64,000 nucleotides of DNA, taken from assembly GCA_026129485.1 (NCBI GenBank), contig JAHCHY010000001.1, positions 62,001-126,000 of the forward strand, written 5' to 3'. The position numbers were made by a program, and so were the translations under genes. The stretch comes from Cyclobacteriaceae bacterium. Its GTDB lineage: Bacteria > Bacteroidota > Bacteroidia > Cytophagales > Cyclobacteriaceae. This document shows positions 9,776-18,002 of the stretch, piece by piece. The notes under the pieces are model-generated. The model worked only from the letters and a program-made list of their open reading frames with translations, did no database searches and was not told where the DNA came from. Numbering within the stretch: the stretch's first letter is position 1; the number at the start of each line of letters is the position of its first letter.

Positions 9776-10525
9776 ATGCTAAAGTGCATAATTGTTGATG
9801 ACGAATCCAAAAGCCGGGAGAGCCTCCGCATCCTGATCGAGGATTTCTGCGACAGCGTGAAAGTGTGTGCGCTTTGCCAAAATGTAGATGAAGGCATACA
9901 GGCCATAAAAGAGCACAAGCCCGAGGTGGTTTTTCTGGATATCCAGCTGCAGCGCGAAACCGGTTTCGACCTGCTTACGCGGATCAAAGACATCAATTTT
10001 GAGGTAATCTTTACAACGGCTTATTCGGAGTATGCTATAAAAGCCTTTAAGTTTTCCGCAATCGATTATTTGCTGAAGCCCATTGACATTGACGAGCTGA
10101 AAATGGCATTGGGGAAAGTAAACAAAAAGCTGGACGATAATATTTCGCTCCGGCTTAAGCACCTGCTCCAGAATCTCAAGGCCCCGGCATCCGGCAATTA
10201 CAAGCTGGCGCTGCCTACATCAGAAGGGTTTCATTTTGTGAAAGTATCGGATATCATGTACTGCGAGGCTTCGAGCAACTACACCGAAATAGTAACGCAA
10301 GACGGCAAAAAGCACCTGGTAAGCCGAACGCTAAAGGAGTATGACGATATGCTTACCGAACACGATTTCTATCGCATTCATAATTCCTACCTGATCAACC
10401 TGAACGCCATTAAAAAATATGTGCGGGGCGAAGGCGGTTATGTCGTGATGAACAACGACCGTTCGCTGGATGTATCCAAACGCAAGAAAGAAGGATTCCT
10501 GGAACGCATCAGCTCCAAAGATTAA
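9776..10525 (+). CDS. LytTR-family response regulator
   Basis: 249 residues from ATG 9776; an in-frame GTG at 9770 would add two residues but MLKCIIVDDE is the normal beginning. The receiver has the acidic pair DDE at 8-10, phosphoacceptor Asp55 (VVFLDIQLQ), Thr in FTTAYSEYAIKAF and Lys in LLKPID. The C-terminal LytTR domain runs from ~145 to 245 (SDIMYCEASSNYTEIVT, then FYRIHNSYLINL). LytTR domains bind pairs of short direct repeats. One such pair lies at 10659-10691, upstream of the next gene, so the porin operon is a likely target. Cognate kinase: the preceding gene. Confidence 0.93.
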   Translation: MLKCIIVDDESKSRESLRILIEDFCDSVKVCALCQNVDEGIQAIKEHKPEVVFLDIQLQRETGFDLLTRIKDINFEVIFTTAYSEYAIKAFKFSAIDYLLKPIDIDELKMALGKVNKKLDDNISLRLKHLLQNLKAPASGNYKLALPTSEGFHFVKVSDIMYCEASSNYTEIVTQDGKKHLVSRTLKEYDDMLTEHDFYRIHNSYLINLNAIKKYVRGEGGYVVMNNDRSLDVSKRKKEGFLERISSKD

Positions 10526-10658
10526 CCTGCTCCGGTAGAATATTCTTCCACCTGTATCATCATACACAGAATTTCCCGTTCTCTTTTTAGCCTCCCGGTA
10601 AAAAGATATTGTTTCTGAATCCGGTTGCTGCAAAATCTTTACCGCGGCATTCTCTTTT

Positions 10659-10691
10659 CCACCTGCTCATACAATTCCGCCACCTGCTCAT
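10659..10691 (+). promoter_or_regulatory. Candidate LytTR operator: 12-bp direct repeat, 21-bp period
   Basis: CCACCTGCTCAT occurs perfectly at 10659-10670 and again at 10680-10691, exactly 21 bases (two helical turns) apart. That is the geometry known for LytTR regulators such as ComE. It lies between the LytTR gene and the porin gene, just upstream of a possible promoter. Looser copies of the core (ACCTGCTCC at 10525, CCACCTGTATCAT at 10548) sit nearer the regulator gene. Binding is inferred from spacing and position; no consensus for this regulator is known to me. Confidence 0.5.
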
Positions 10692-10728
10692 TTGCTGTGG
10701 TTACGCAGGGCCGCGCACATAAAATTTG
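10691..10728 (+). promoter_or_regulatory. Possible promoter of the porin operon
   Basis: TTTG at 10691-10694 and TAAAATTTG at 10720-10728 resemble the -33 and -7 elements, though the spacing (25 bases) is long and the -7 box carries one extra base. The porin ATG is at 10763. The proposed LytTR repeat overlaps the -33 element's left edge, as expected for an activator site. Confidence 0.35.
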
Positions 10729-10762
10729 CACCCGAAAATCAAACAATAACCATACACAACAA

Positions 10763-11932
10763 ATGAAAAAAATAATTGTAACAGTTTCTATTTGTGCATT
10801 GCTATGGGCAGGATTTGCCCAGGCGCAGGATACTAAAATCCGCTTTTTTGGGCAACCCGAGCTATCCAACTACAACACTACCTCCAAAAACAATTTTGTA
10901 GGCGTAAACGGTTTCGGTCAGTATCTTAAAAAAGATACAACCTACCAGTCCAAAACCAATTTCAACACCGGTAACTACGTGCTGTTTGTTACCTCGCAGC
11001 TGAATGATCGCATCTCTGTGCTCAGCGAGCTAAGCTTCAATAACAAAGGCAATACCTTTAACTATGAAGTGCAGCGCCTTATGCTTCGCTATTACATCAG
11101 CGATCACTTCAGCATCCGGGCCGGTAAAATGTTTACACCCGTAGGCTACTGGAACAACCAATACACACTGGGCCTTGTTTTGCAACCTACCATTCAACGC
11201 CCTATGGCCATTCGCCCGGTAAGCGAAGGTGGCGTACTGCAATACCGCGATGCCGGTATCCAGTTTGAAGGTGAGAACATTTCGAAAGCACGTATTTTCT
11301 ATAAGCTTTTATTGGGCAACGGTATCGGGTACTATGGATCAAATGATAAAAATGATAATCACGTTGCCGTTACTGCACAAGCGGGCTTTGAACCGGTAGA
11401 AGGACTTAAGGTATTGGCATCCGGCATGTTCGATCGTATCGAAAAAGGAAAAGCTAACCCTAACGGATCAATAGCTTCGCTTCCTGACGATGGTAAACTG
11501 CAATTGATCACGCTTTCTGCAGCTTACATGAATAGTGAGAAAAAGCCTGAGTTTATTGCTGAATACCTCAATCAGAAAAGCAAGTTCGACAACATCGGCA
11601 CACGCAGCAGCTACTCTTACTATGTATATGGCGGATACAAAATCAACGATAAGATCACTCCGTATGCATTATACAACTACACCCAGGCGGGAGCTAACGC
11701 TACCGAAGGAGATCCATACTTTTCACCTATCCCGGTAAAAATTAACCTGGTTACGGTAGGTGTGCGCTACAAGTTCAGCTCCAGCTTCATTGCCAAAGTA
11801 GAGTATGAAAACAATACTGAAAAATACCATTACCAGGATATCGTGGTAGAGGGCATTGGCAAAACCGATGACGGGTTTACCAATACGGTTAACAGCAATC
11901 GCTTCCGTTTCCAGCTTGCCTTCGTGTTTTAA
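10763..11932 (+). CDS. Outer-membrane porin (phosphate-porin-like beta-barrel)
   Basis: 389 residues from ATG 10763. A longer open frame begins at 10625, but the signal peptide (MKKIIVTVSICALLWAGFAQ, cut near AQAQ) starts at 10763. The mature protein is a chain of amphipathic strands: YVLFVTSQLNDRISVLSELSF, MLRYYISDHFSIRAGKMF, PVGYWNNQYTLGLVLQP, ending in FRFQLAFVF with a terminal Phe. The region with AGKMFTPVGYWN resembles OprO/OprP-like porins. It lies 29 bases before the phosphate-type binding protein, so it probably admits or senses the same ligand. Substrate not proven. Confidence 0.8.
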   Translation: MKKIIVTVSICALLWAGFAQAQDTKIRFFGQPELSNYNTTSKNNFVGVNGFGQYLKKDTTYQSKTNFNTGNYVLFVTSQLNDRISVLSELSFNNKGNTFNYEVQRLMLRYYISDHFSIRAGKMFTPVGYWNNQYTLGLVLQPTIQRPMAIRPVSEGGVLQYRDAGIQFEGENISKARIFYKLLLGNGIGYYGSNDKNDNHVAVTAQAGFEPVEGLKVLASGMFDRIEKGKANPNGSIASLPDDGKLQLITLSAAYMNSEKKPEFIAEYLNQKSKFDNIGTRSSYSYYVYGGYKINDKITPYALYNYTQAGANATEGDPYFSPIPVKINLVTVGVRYKFSSSFIAKVEYENNTEKYHYQDIVVEGIGKTDDGFTNTVNSNRFRFQLAFVF

Positions 11933-11961
11933 TGCTTAGTTCCTTTTAAACTGATTGAAGA

Positions 11962-12408
11962 ATGAAAAAGATGATCATGACCCTGTCGCTGCTGGTTGTA
12001 GTACTTACAGCGTTTGCACCGCCCACTCCCGAAATAGCGGTTATCGTAAATAAAGAAAATACGGCAAGCAAGCTTACTGCAGGAGAAGTAAAGCTGTACT
12101 GGTTGAGAAAGATTAAAAAAAGATGGCCGGATATCAACAAGAACATTAAGCCGGTAGATCGCAAAGCATCATGCTCCGAGCAGGAAGCCTTCTATGCAAA
12201 AGTGCTGGGTATGTCGGCCAGCGATGTGGAAACATACTTTACACAGAAGCAATACGAAAGCGCTGAAAAGCCCCAGGACAAGTTTGCCTCAGATGCCGCC
12301 ATCATTGATTTTGTAGCGGAAGAACCGGGCGCCATCGGCTTTGTAAACATCAGCTCGCTTTCCGCAGAAGCGAAAGCAAGAGTTAAAGTAGTTCTGACAA
12401 TACCATAA
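11962..12408 (+). CDS. Short phosphate ABC-type substrate-binding protein (PBP-like)
   Basis: 148 residues with a signal peptide (cleaved near AFAPP). The mature part is one lobe-sized PBP-like domain: IAVIVNKENTASKLTAGEVKLYW, then KKRWPDINKNIKPVDR, and the AIIDFVAEEPGAIGFVNISSL strand-loop common to PstS-like domains. It is about half the length of a transport PstS. No pstC, pstA or pstB is in the window, so it is more likely a sensory periplasmic binder than an uptake component. It sits between a porin and a membrane sensor, a suitable place to hand a ligand signal to the sensor. Confidence 0.8.
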   Translation: MKKMIMTLSLLVVVLTAFAPPTPEIAVIVNKENTASKLTAGEVKLYWLRKIKKRWPDINKNIKPVDRKASCSEQEAFYAKVLGMSASDVETYFTQKQYESAEKPQDKFASDAAIIDFVAEEPGAIGFVNISSLSAEAKARVKVVLTIP

Positions 12409-12425
12409 ATGTGGGTTTGGGTGAA

Positions 12426-12471
12426 GCGGAAGGGTAACACCGGGGTAAAACCCGGGAACCCCCGCTTTTTT
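12426..12471 (+). terminator. Rho-independent terminator between binding-protein and sensor genes
   Basis: A nested stem uses GCGG (12426-12429) with CCGC (12462-12465), GGGT with ACCC, and CCGGG with CCCGG around a GTAAAA loop. TTTTTT follows at 12466-12471. It should end most porin/binding-protein transcripts, with partial read-through into the sensor gene whose ATG is 22 bases further on. Confidence 0.8.
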
Positions 12472-12493
12472 AAATCTTGAAAAAATTACAACC

Positions 12494-15394
12494 ATGTTCA
12501 GTAAACTTAAAAATTCAATTGTAGGCAAAATCATGATGGGGTATGCCGCCATCATTTTGCTGGCCTTTATTACTACACTGGTAAGCATGTATACCGCCTG
12601 GCAAAATCGCAATATCGACAAGCGTGTGTCCGAAGCGTATTACCCCATGGTGCTTTCATTAAAGGAAACCGAGATGCTGGTTTCTGAATCTTACAAGCTC
12701 ATTAATAACTGGATTTACCAGCCTAATGTGCAGGAGAAGGAAAAACTGAAGCAGGTGCATGAAAAGCAGGCCGCCATACAAAAAGAAAACCTGTTAAAAA
12801 TTACACAGCGGTTCGAAAACACAAATGATGCGAACGAAGCGCACACTATCATTTCCAGCCTGGATGAATTGCTGACCGAGCAAGTACCGGTAATGGAAAA
12901 GCTCTCAACCGATGAAGCTTATGCGGATGATGTAAAAGTAGATGAAGCGCTGACTTCGCTCGACAAAAAAATTACACCCGCCTATAAAAAGTTGGTTGAC
13001 CAGATCAATAAGGTATCGGCCCGCCAAAGCCAGCTGCTGGAAGCGGCCAAGCAGCAGAAAGAGAATTCTGCGGCTATGCTCTCCTACCTGTATATAAGCA
13101 ACATTATCCTGTTTCTGGTTATCGGCATCTACGCCTTCTTCTTCTCCAGAAATTCCATTACCAAGCCAATAGCCGGTCTTAGCGATTTGATCACCACGCT
13201 TTCAAAAGGAAAATTTGTTTCCGTTACGCTGAAAAAGGGACGCGATGAAATCGGCCGTATGGCCGAGGCTATCGAAAACATGCTTACCGGCCTTAAGGCC
13301 AAAGTAGAGTTTGCTGAAAACATCGGTAAGGGAAATTACGAAAGCATGTTTGAATTGCTGAGCGAAGATGATACGATGGGCGATGCCCTCATCCAGATGC
13401 GCAGCAACCTGAAGCAAGCTGCCGAAGATGACCGCAAACGCAACTGGGCTACGGAAGGATTGGCCAAGTTTGCAGATATTCTCCGTTCGCGCAACGATAA
13501 CCTGGGAGAGCTTTCCGACAATATTATCAGCAACCTGGTTAAATACATGAATGCCAACCAGGGCGCATTGTTCCTGATCAATGACGATAACCAGGGCGAT
13601 ACCTTTATTGAATTAGTGGCATGCTATGCCTACAACAGGAAAAAATACCTGAACAAACGTATTGAGCTGGGCGAAGGCATGACGGGTCAGTGTATTTTGG
13701 AGAAAGATACCATCTACATGTCGGACGTACCCGGTGATTACCTGCACATAACATCCGGCCTGGGAGATGCGCTGCCCCGCAACCTGCTTATCGTTCCGCT
13801 TAAGCTGGATGAAAATATTTTCGGTGTAGTGGAGATTGCTTCGTTCCATGTCATTGAACCATACCAGGTCGAGTTTGTAGAAAAGCTGGGCGAAAGCATT
13901 GCCTCTACCATATCTTCTGTTAAGGTTAACAGCCGTACCAAAAAATTACTGGAAGAAACCCAGGTGCAGGCCGAGCAAATGCGCGCGCAGGAAGAAGAAA
14001 TGCGCCAGAATATGGAAGAGCTTTCAGCTACACAGGAAGAAATGCAGCGTGTGCTTCAGGGCGTGCAGTCCAAAGAAGCATACCTGAATGAAGTGCTCAA
14101 TTCATCAAACGATTCTATCTGTACGATAGACAAAGACTTCAAAGTGATCAGCTATAACAAAGCCTTTGAAGCGCAGATAGCTGCTTCCGGCTTCCAGGTA
14201 GAAAAAGGGTTCGATATGCTGTCGCTTTTAAGCGGAAAAGAACGCGAAAAATTAAAAGCGACTTACTTGCGCGCACTCGCAGGCGAGCATTTTGAAACAA
14301 CGGACTCTTACAACATGAACGGTGCAGATATGCATATTGTAAGCAGCTACTCGCCCTTGCGTAATGAACGGGGTGAAATACATGCCATTGTTTCTTTCTC
14401 TAAAGATGTAACGGAAATGACAGAAGCCCGCAACAAAGCGGAAAGGCTGGCTGCTGAAGCGCAACAAGCTGCTGAAGAAATGAAAGCACAGGAAGAGGAG
14501 CTTCGCCAAAACATGGAAGAGCTTTCTGCCACACAGGAAGAAGTTCAACGCATATTAAACGAAACTCAAAATAAGGAACGCTACCTGAACGAGCTGATCA
14601 ATGTTTCAACTGATGCCATTTTCACAATAGACAAAAACTTTAAGGTTCAGAACTTCAATGAGTATTTCGCTATGCGCCTGCAAAAGTTAGGAATAAAGGT
14701 TGCTGCAGGATTTAATATACTGGATCTGTTCCAGGGTGAAGAAAAGCAGCTTCATAAAGCTAATTATGAAAAAGCTTTAGCCGGGCAGACTTTCGAGCAC
14801 ACCAATGTATCGGTGATTAACGGAACAGAGATGCATCTTACCAGCAGCTATGCTCCCATGCGCAATGCAAACGGTGAGATAACCGGAATGGCCTGTTACA
14901 CCAAAGACGTATCCACATTGGTATTAGCCAAAAAAGACCTGGAGAATGTTAAGCACGAAATGGAGCAGCGCGAATCTGTATTTACGCTTACCACCATCCT
15001 GTCAGAAGCTGACCAATACGGAAATATTACGTTCGTAAACGACAAGCTTTGCGAAGTATCAAAATACGACCGCAAAGAATTGATCGGCCAGCCGCACAGC
15101 ATCTTCCGCCACGAAGATATGCCGAAAGAGCTGTTCAAAAGCTTCTGGAAGACTATTAAAAACGGTGAAGTGTTCAAAGGCATCATCAAGAATAAAGCGA
15201 AAGACGGAAGCCATTACTGGGTGGACGCTACCATTATGCCGATAAAAAACCAGGCTGGCGAAGTTGTAAAATACATAGGCGCCCGCTACCACATTACCGA
15301 TGATAATATGGCAAGGGCCCTCTATAACCTGCAAGCCAAAAAATTAAAGCTTCCCATGCTTAAGGAAGAGTTATCGCTGGCGCAACAAAACTAA
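12494..15394 (+). CDS. Membrane HAMP-GAF-PAS sensor without catalytic output
   Basis: 966 residues. Membrane helix ~12-33, periplasmic helical domain ~34-195 (four-helix-bundle type), helix ~198-217, HAMP ~219-270, GAF ~335-475. Then come two units of coiled coil plus PAS (coils ~480-528 and ~655-695, each containing RQNMEELSATQEE; PAS ~530-645 and ~698-815) and a final Aer-like PAS ~835-945 (GQPHSIFRHEDMPKELF). There is no kinase, GGDEF or methyl-accepting tip. The coil motifs recall receptor methylation helices, and CheR and CheB genes lie just downstream. It probably relays the binding-protein or porin signal by protein contact. Its HAMP-GAF part is clearly paralogous to the PP2C protein at 18712. 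Confidence 0.88.
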   Translation: MFSKLKNSIVGKIMMGYAAIILLAFITTLVSMYTAWQNRNIDKRVSEAYYPMVLSLKETEMLVSESYKLINNWIYQPNVQEKEKLKQVHEKQAAIQKENLLKITQRFENTNDANEAHTIISSLDELLTEQVPVMEKLSTDEAYADDVKVDEALTSLDKKITPAYKKLVDQINKVSARQSQLLEAAKQQKENSAAMLSYLYISNIILFLVIGIYAFFFSRNSITKPIAGLSDLITTLSKGKFVSVTLKKGRDEIGRMAEAIENMLTGLKAKVEFAENIGKGNYESMFELLSEDDTMGDALIQMRSNLKQAAEDDRKRNWATEGLAKFADILRSRNDNLGELSDNIISNLVKYMNANQGALFLINDDNQGDTFIELVACYAYNRKKYLNKRIELGEGMTGQCILEKDTIYMSDVPGDYLHITSGLGDALPRNLLIVPLKLDENIFGVVEIASFHVIEPYQVEFVEKLGESIASTISSVKVNSRTKKLLEETQVQAEQMRAQEEEMRQNMEELSATQEEMQRVLQGVQSKEAYLNEVLNSSNDSICTIDKDFKVISYNKAFEAQIAASGFQVEKGFDMLSLLSGKEREKLKATYLRALAGEHFETTDSYNMNGADMHIVSSYSPLRNERGEIHAIVSFSKDVTEMTEARNKAERLAAEAQQAAEEMKAQEEELRQNMEELSATQEEVQRILNETQNKERYLNELINVSTDAIFTIDKNFKVQNFNEYFAMRLQKLGIKVAAGFNILDLFQGEEKQLHKANYEKALAGQTFEHTNVSVINGTEMHLTSSYAPMRNANGEITGMACYTKDVSTLVLAKKDLENVKHEMEQRESVFTLTTILSEADQYGNITFVNDKLCEVSKYDRKELIGQPHSIFRHEDMPKELFKSFWKTIKNGEVFKGIIKNKAKDGSHYWVDATIMPIKNQAGEVVKYIGARYHITDDNMARALYNLQAKKLKLPMLKEELSLAQQN

Positions 15395-15401
15395 TACGTA
15401 A

Positions 15402-16550
15402 GTGATTTATACGCCCGAAATATCAGAGCTGGTAATCTCTATGAATGATGTGATTGAGAAATTGAATTCTATCCTGACGGATTCGATTATTCTAAGGGCA
15501 GACTTTACAATTGAATCGCTGAGCGGCAGCCTGGAAGGACTTACCGGGTTTGCTCCGAACGAGCTGACCGGTAAGAAGCTTTCCACCCTTTGTCCGGACA
15601 AAAGCCTGGACACCACATTGAAGGCCAAGCTGAAGCAGGGATATTTCGACAACGTTCCGGCCTGCCTGGTAACCAAGTCGGGTATAAGAATCCGGATCAG
15701 CATTTCCGGCTTCTACCTCGGGCTTATCAGTGAAATAAACGGCTTTATCATTTTAAAGATAAAGCCTGCCGAAGATATACTGCGTCTGAAAAAAGAGCTT
15801 TCAACACAAAAGCAGGAACTGGACTCGTTTATATACCGCACCGCTCACGATTTACGCGGGCCGCTGGCTACTATAAAAGGTTTGGTTAACCTGCTGAAGC
15901 TCCGCAAGGATGATGAGGAGGTAGATGAGCTTACTTCATTGATTGAAGTGCATGCCAACAAATTAGACGACCGGTTGTTCAAGTTGCTTTACATAGCCAA
16001 CGTAAACAACCTGCCCCGGAATACGAAAGACAACATTTGCTTTGTTTCGCTGCACAAGACGCTGATAAAGGTACTGGAAGATAATTGCCAGCTGGAAAAA
16101 TCGGTATTCAACTTTCATGCTCCCCCGGGCGACCTAACGGGTGTAAACGAATACCTGGTTACACAGCTTATCAGCAATATCTTCCTGTACATAATCAGCT
16201 TGCCGGTAGCCGGCATTGCAGAAGACAGCCAGGTAATAATTGATACGCATATCCGGGAAAAAGACAATCAGCTGGAAATAAGCATCAAGGCGTGTGGCTT
16301 TATGATTGAAGAAGAGGTTCAACGTGTAATCGCACAACCCACTACGCTGTATAACGACCTGCTAAGCCATCCTTTTCTCTTTAACTACTATGTGGCAATC
16401 AGGAATGCAGCCCAGCTAAATGCTACCCTTGCGGTTAAGTTTGCCAGCTACACCGAGCAGGAATTAAAGCTTGCCGTACCCGTTCAACCCGGTACGCTGC
16501 GCGTAAAGCCTTCACCCACAACTTCAACAGAAAATGGTAACCACTTATAA
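15402..16550 (+). CDS. PAS histidine kinase with degenerate ATPase domain
   Basis: 382 residues from GTG 15402; ATG 15441 (residue 14) is an alternative start. An N-terminal PAS (~22-122) and a HisKA helix pair with an intact H-box (YRTAHDLRGPLATIKG, His149) are followed by a ~150-residue region where the ATPase should be. The N box is replaced by EYLVTQLISNIFLYIIS, and the G1 motif DxGxG is absent (ACGFMIEE in its place); no G2 glycine cluster is visible. ATP binding therefore looks lost, although the dimer and phosphoacceptor remain. It could act as a scaffold or phosphotransfer protein. The gene follows the sensor by 7 bases and overlaps cheR by 17. Confidence 0.82.
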   Translation: MIYTPEISELVISMNDVIEKLNSILTDSIILRADFTIESLSGSLEGLTGFAPNELTGKKLSTLCPDKSLDTTLKAKLKQGYFDNVPACLVTKSGIRIRISISGFYLGLISEINGFIILKIKPAEDILRLKKELSTQKQELDSFIYRTAHDLRGPLATIKGLVNLLKLRKDDEEVDELTSLIEVHANKLDDRLFKLLYIANVNNLPRNTKDNICFVSLHKTLIKVLEDNCQLEKSVFNFHAPPGDLTGVNEYLVTQLISNIFLYIISLPVAGIAEDSQVIIDTHIREKDNQLEISIKACGFMIEEEVQRVIAQPTTLYNDLLSHPFLFNYYVAIRNAAQLNATLAVKFASYTEQELKLAVPVQPGTLRVKPSPTTSTENGNHL

Positions 16551-17397
16551 CCCCAATAAACCAAGTAAAACCGTGATTACAGAACTGGATATAGCAGACC
16601 TTAAAAAAATTACAGAGCTGATCCTGCAACGGCATGGCTATGATTTTCGCGATTACGCCATGTCGTCCTTCAAGCGCAGGGTTTTGCGAATCCTCGAGCT
16701 GGGCGGTCTTACTATTGATACTTTGCTGAAACAGTTATCCGATCAGCCCGACTACATCAACGATTTCCTGGATGGACTGACTGTAAACGTTACAGAAATG
16801 TTTCGCGACCCCGGGTTCTGGCGGCTGCTGCGCGAAGAGATCATCCCCGGCATACTGCTCAACAACAAACAGTTTAAAATATGGCATGCCGGCTGCTCTT
16901 CCGGTGAAGAGGTTATTTCCATGAACATCATGCTGAAAGAAATGGGATTGATGAATGATGTAACGATTATCGCTACAGATCTTGATACGGTTATACTCGA
17001 TAAGGCAAAATCCGCCACGTATCCGCTCAAGAACATGGAAGTGAACGAGAAGAACTATATCCGCTTCCAGGGCAAATACAGCTTGAAAAACTATTACCGC
17101 GAAGAAAACGGCCGCGCCATCTTTAACCCGGAGCTGTTGAAGAATGTATCGTTTCGCAGGCACGACCTCGTTACGGGCGATGCCTTTAACAAGTTCGACC
17201 TGATCCTGTGCCGCAATGTGATGATCTATTTTAACCAGGCATTACAAAACCAGGTGCTTAAGAAATTTCACAACAGCCTGTTCAAGTACGGTTACCTCGC
17301 CATCGGCACCAAAGAGTCATTGATCTGGTGCGAATACGTAAACCGGTTTATCGTGGTAAACCAGGAAGAAAAGGTATACAAAAAAATAAAAGACTAA
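16534..17397 (+). CDS. cheR: CheR-type protein-glutamate methyltransferase
   Basis: 287 residues. The N-terminal CheR helical domain contains RHGYDFRDYAMSSFKRRV and the NVTEMFRDPGFW motif (85-96). The SAM-binding domain has WHAGCSSGEEV (117-127), IIATDLD and the LILCRNVMIYF motif, all family hallmarks. CheR methylates glutamates on receptor helices. There is no chemoreceptor, CheA or CheW in the window; candidate substrates are the coiled coils of the adjacent HAMP-GAF-PAS proteins. It overlaps the degenerate kinase gene by 17 bases, so it is translationally coupled. Confidence 0.93.
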   Translation: MVTTYNPNKPSKTVITELDIADLKKITELILQRHGYDFRDYAMSSFKRRVLRILELGGLTIDTLLKQLSDQPDYINDFLDGLTVNVTEMFRDPGFWRLLREEIIPGILLNNKQFKIWHAGCSSGEEVISMNIMLKEMGLMNDVTIIATDLDTVILDKAKSATYPLKNMEVNEKNYIRFQGKYSLKNYYREENGRAIFNPELLKNVSFRRHDLVTGDAFNKFDLILCRNVMIYFNQALQNQVLKKFHNSLFKYGYLAIGTKESLIWCEYVNRFIVVNQEEKVYKKIKD

Positions 17398-17408
17398 GGC
17401 ACATTGTA

Positions 17409-18002
17409 ATGAGCAGGTATAACTTACATAACAGTTATAAAGCCATTGTCATTGGCGGATCAGCCGGAAGCTTCCAGGGTATAATCAAAATACTCTCACA
17501 GGTTTCTGCCGGCTTTCCCTTACCTATTATCATGGCCTTGCATCGCCTGAAGCATGTGCGCCATGGATTTGTAGAAGCCTTATCTATTAAAAGCAACATT
17601 AAAATTGTTGAGCCCGAAGACAAGGAGTCAATCCGTAAAGGCATTGCCTACCTCGCGCCTGCCAATTACCACCTGTCTGTTGAGCTGGGAAATTATTTTT
17701 CCCTTTCTACAGAAGAAATGGTGAACAACTCCCGCCCTGCTATCGACATTACGTTAAGCAGCTCGGCATACCTGTATCGCAACAAGCTCATCGGCATTTT
17801 GTTATCAGGCGCCAATCGCGATGGCGCGGTTGGAATGAAGCAGATAAAAGACAAGGGCGGGCTCACTATTGTGCAGGATCCGGCCGAGTGCATGATTGAC
17901 ACCATGCCTAAAGCTGCACTGTCGCTTACTACGATCGACCATACGCTGAGCATTGACAACATCGTAGCATTCTTAAAAGAACTTCAACAACACTATAAAT
18001 GA
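17409..18002 (+). CDS. CheB-type methylesterase lacking a receiver domain
   Basis: 197 residues from ATG 17409. The open frame extends further upstream, but only inside cheR. This is the catalytic CheB domain alone: IGGSAGSFQG (Ser18), MALHRLKH (His45) and LSGANRDGAVGM (Asp138) supply the Ser-His-Asp triad. The N-terminal receiver of classical CheB is missing, so activity is not set by direct CheA phosphorylation. Its stop (TGA 18000-18002) overlaps the next ATG at 17999 in an ATGA junction. It should reverse the modification made by the CheR 11 bases upstream. Confidence 0.92.
   Translation: MSRYNLHNSYKAIVIGGSAGSFQGIIKILSQVSAGFPLPIIMALHRLKHVRHGFVEALSIKSNIKIVEPEDKESIRKGIAYLAPANYHLSVELGNYFSLSTEEMVNNSRPAIDITLSSSAYLYRNKLIGILLSGANRDGAVGMKQIKDKGGLTIVQDPAECMIDTMPKAALSLTTIDHTLSIDNIVAFLKELQQHYK

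Noticed and set aside
10763-12408. A classical phosphate-uptake operon
   Set aside because: There is no pstC, pstA, pstB or phoU in the window; the binding protein is half-length.
15402-16550. A frameshift as the reason for the missing ATPase motifs
   Set aside because: The frame is continuous from the PAS domain to the end, and I saw no ATPase motif in the other frames of this stretch.
15402-18002. A chemotaxis operon
   Set aside because: CheR and CheB-like genes are present, but CheA, CheW, CheY and a chemoreceptor are not; the CheB lacks its receiver domain.
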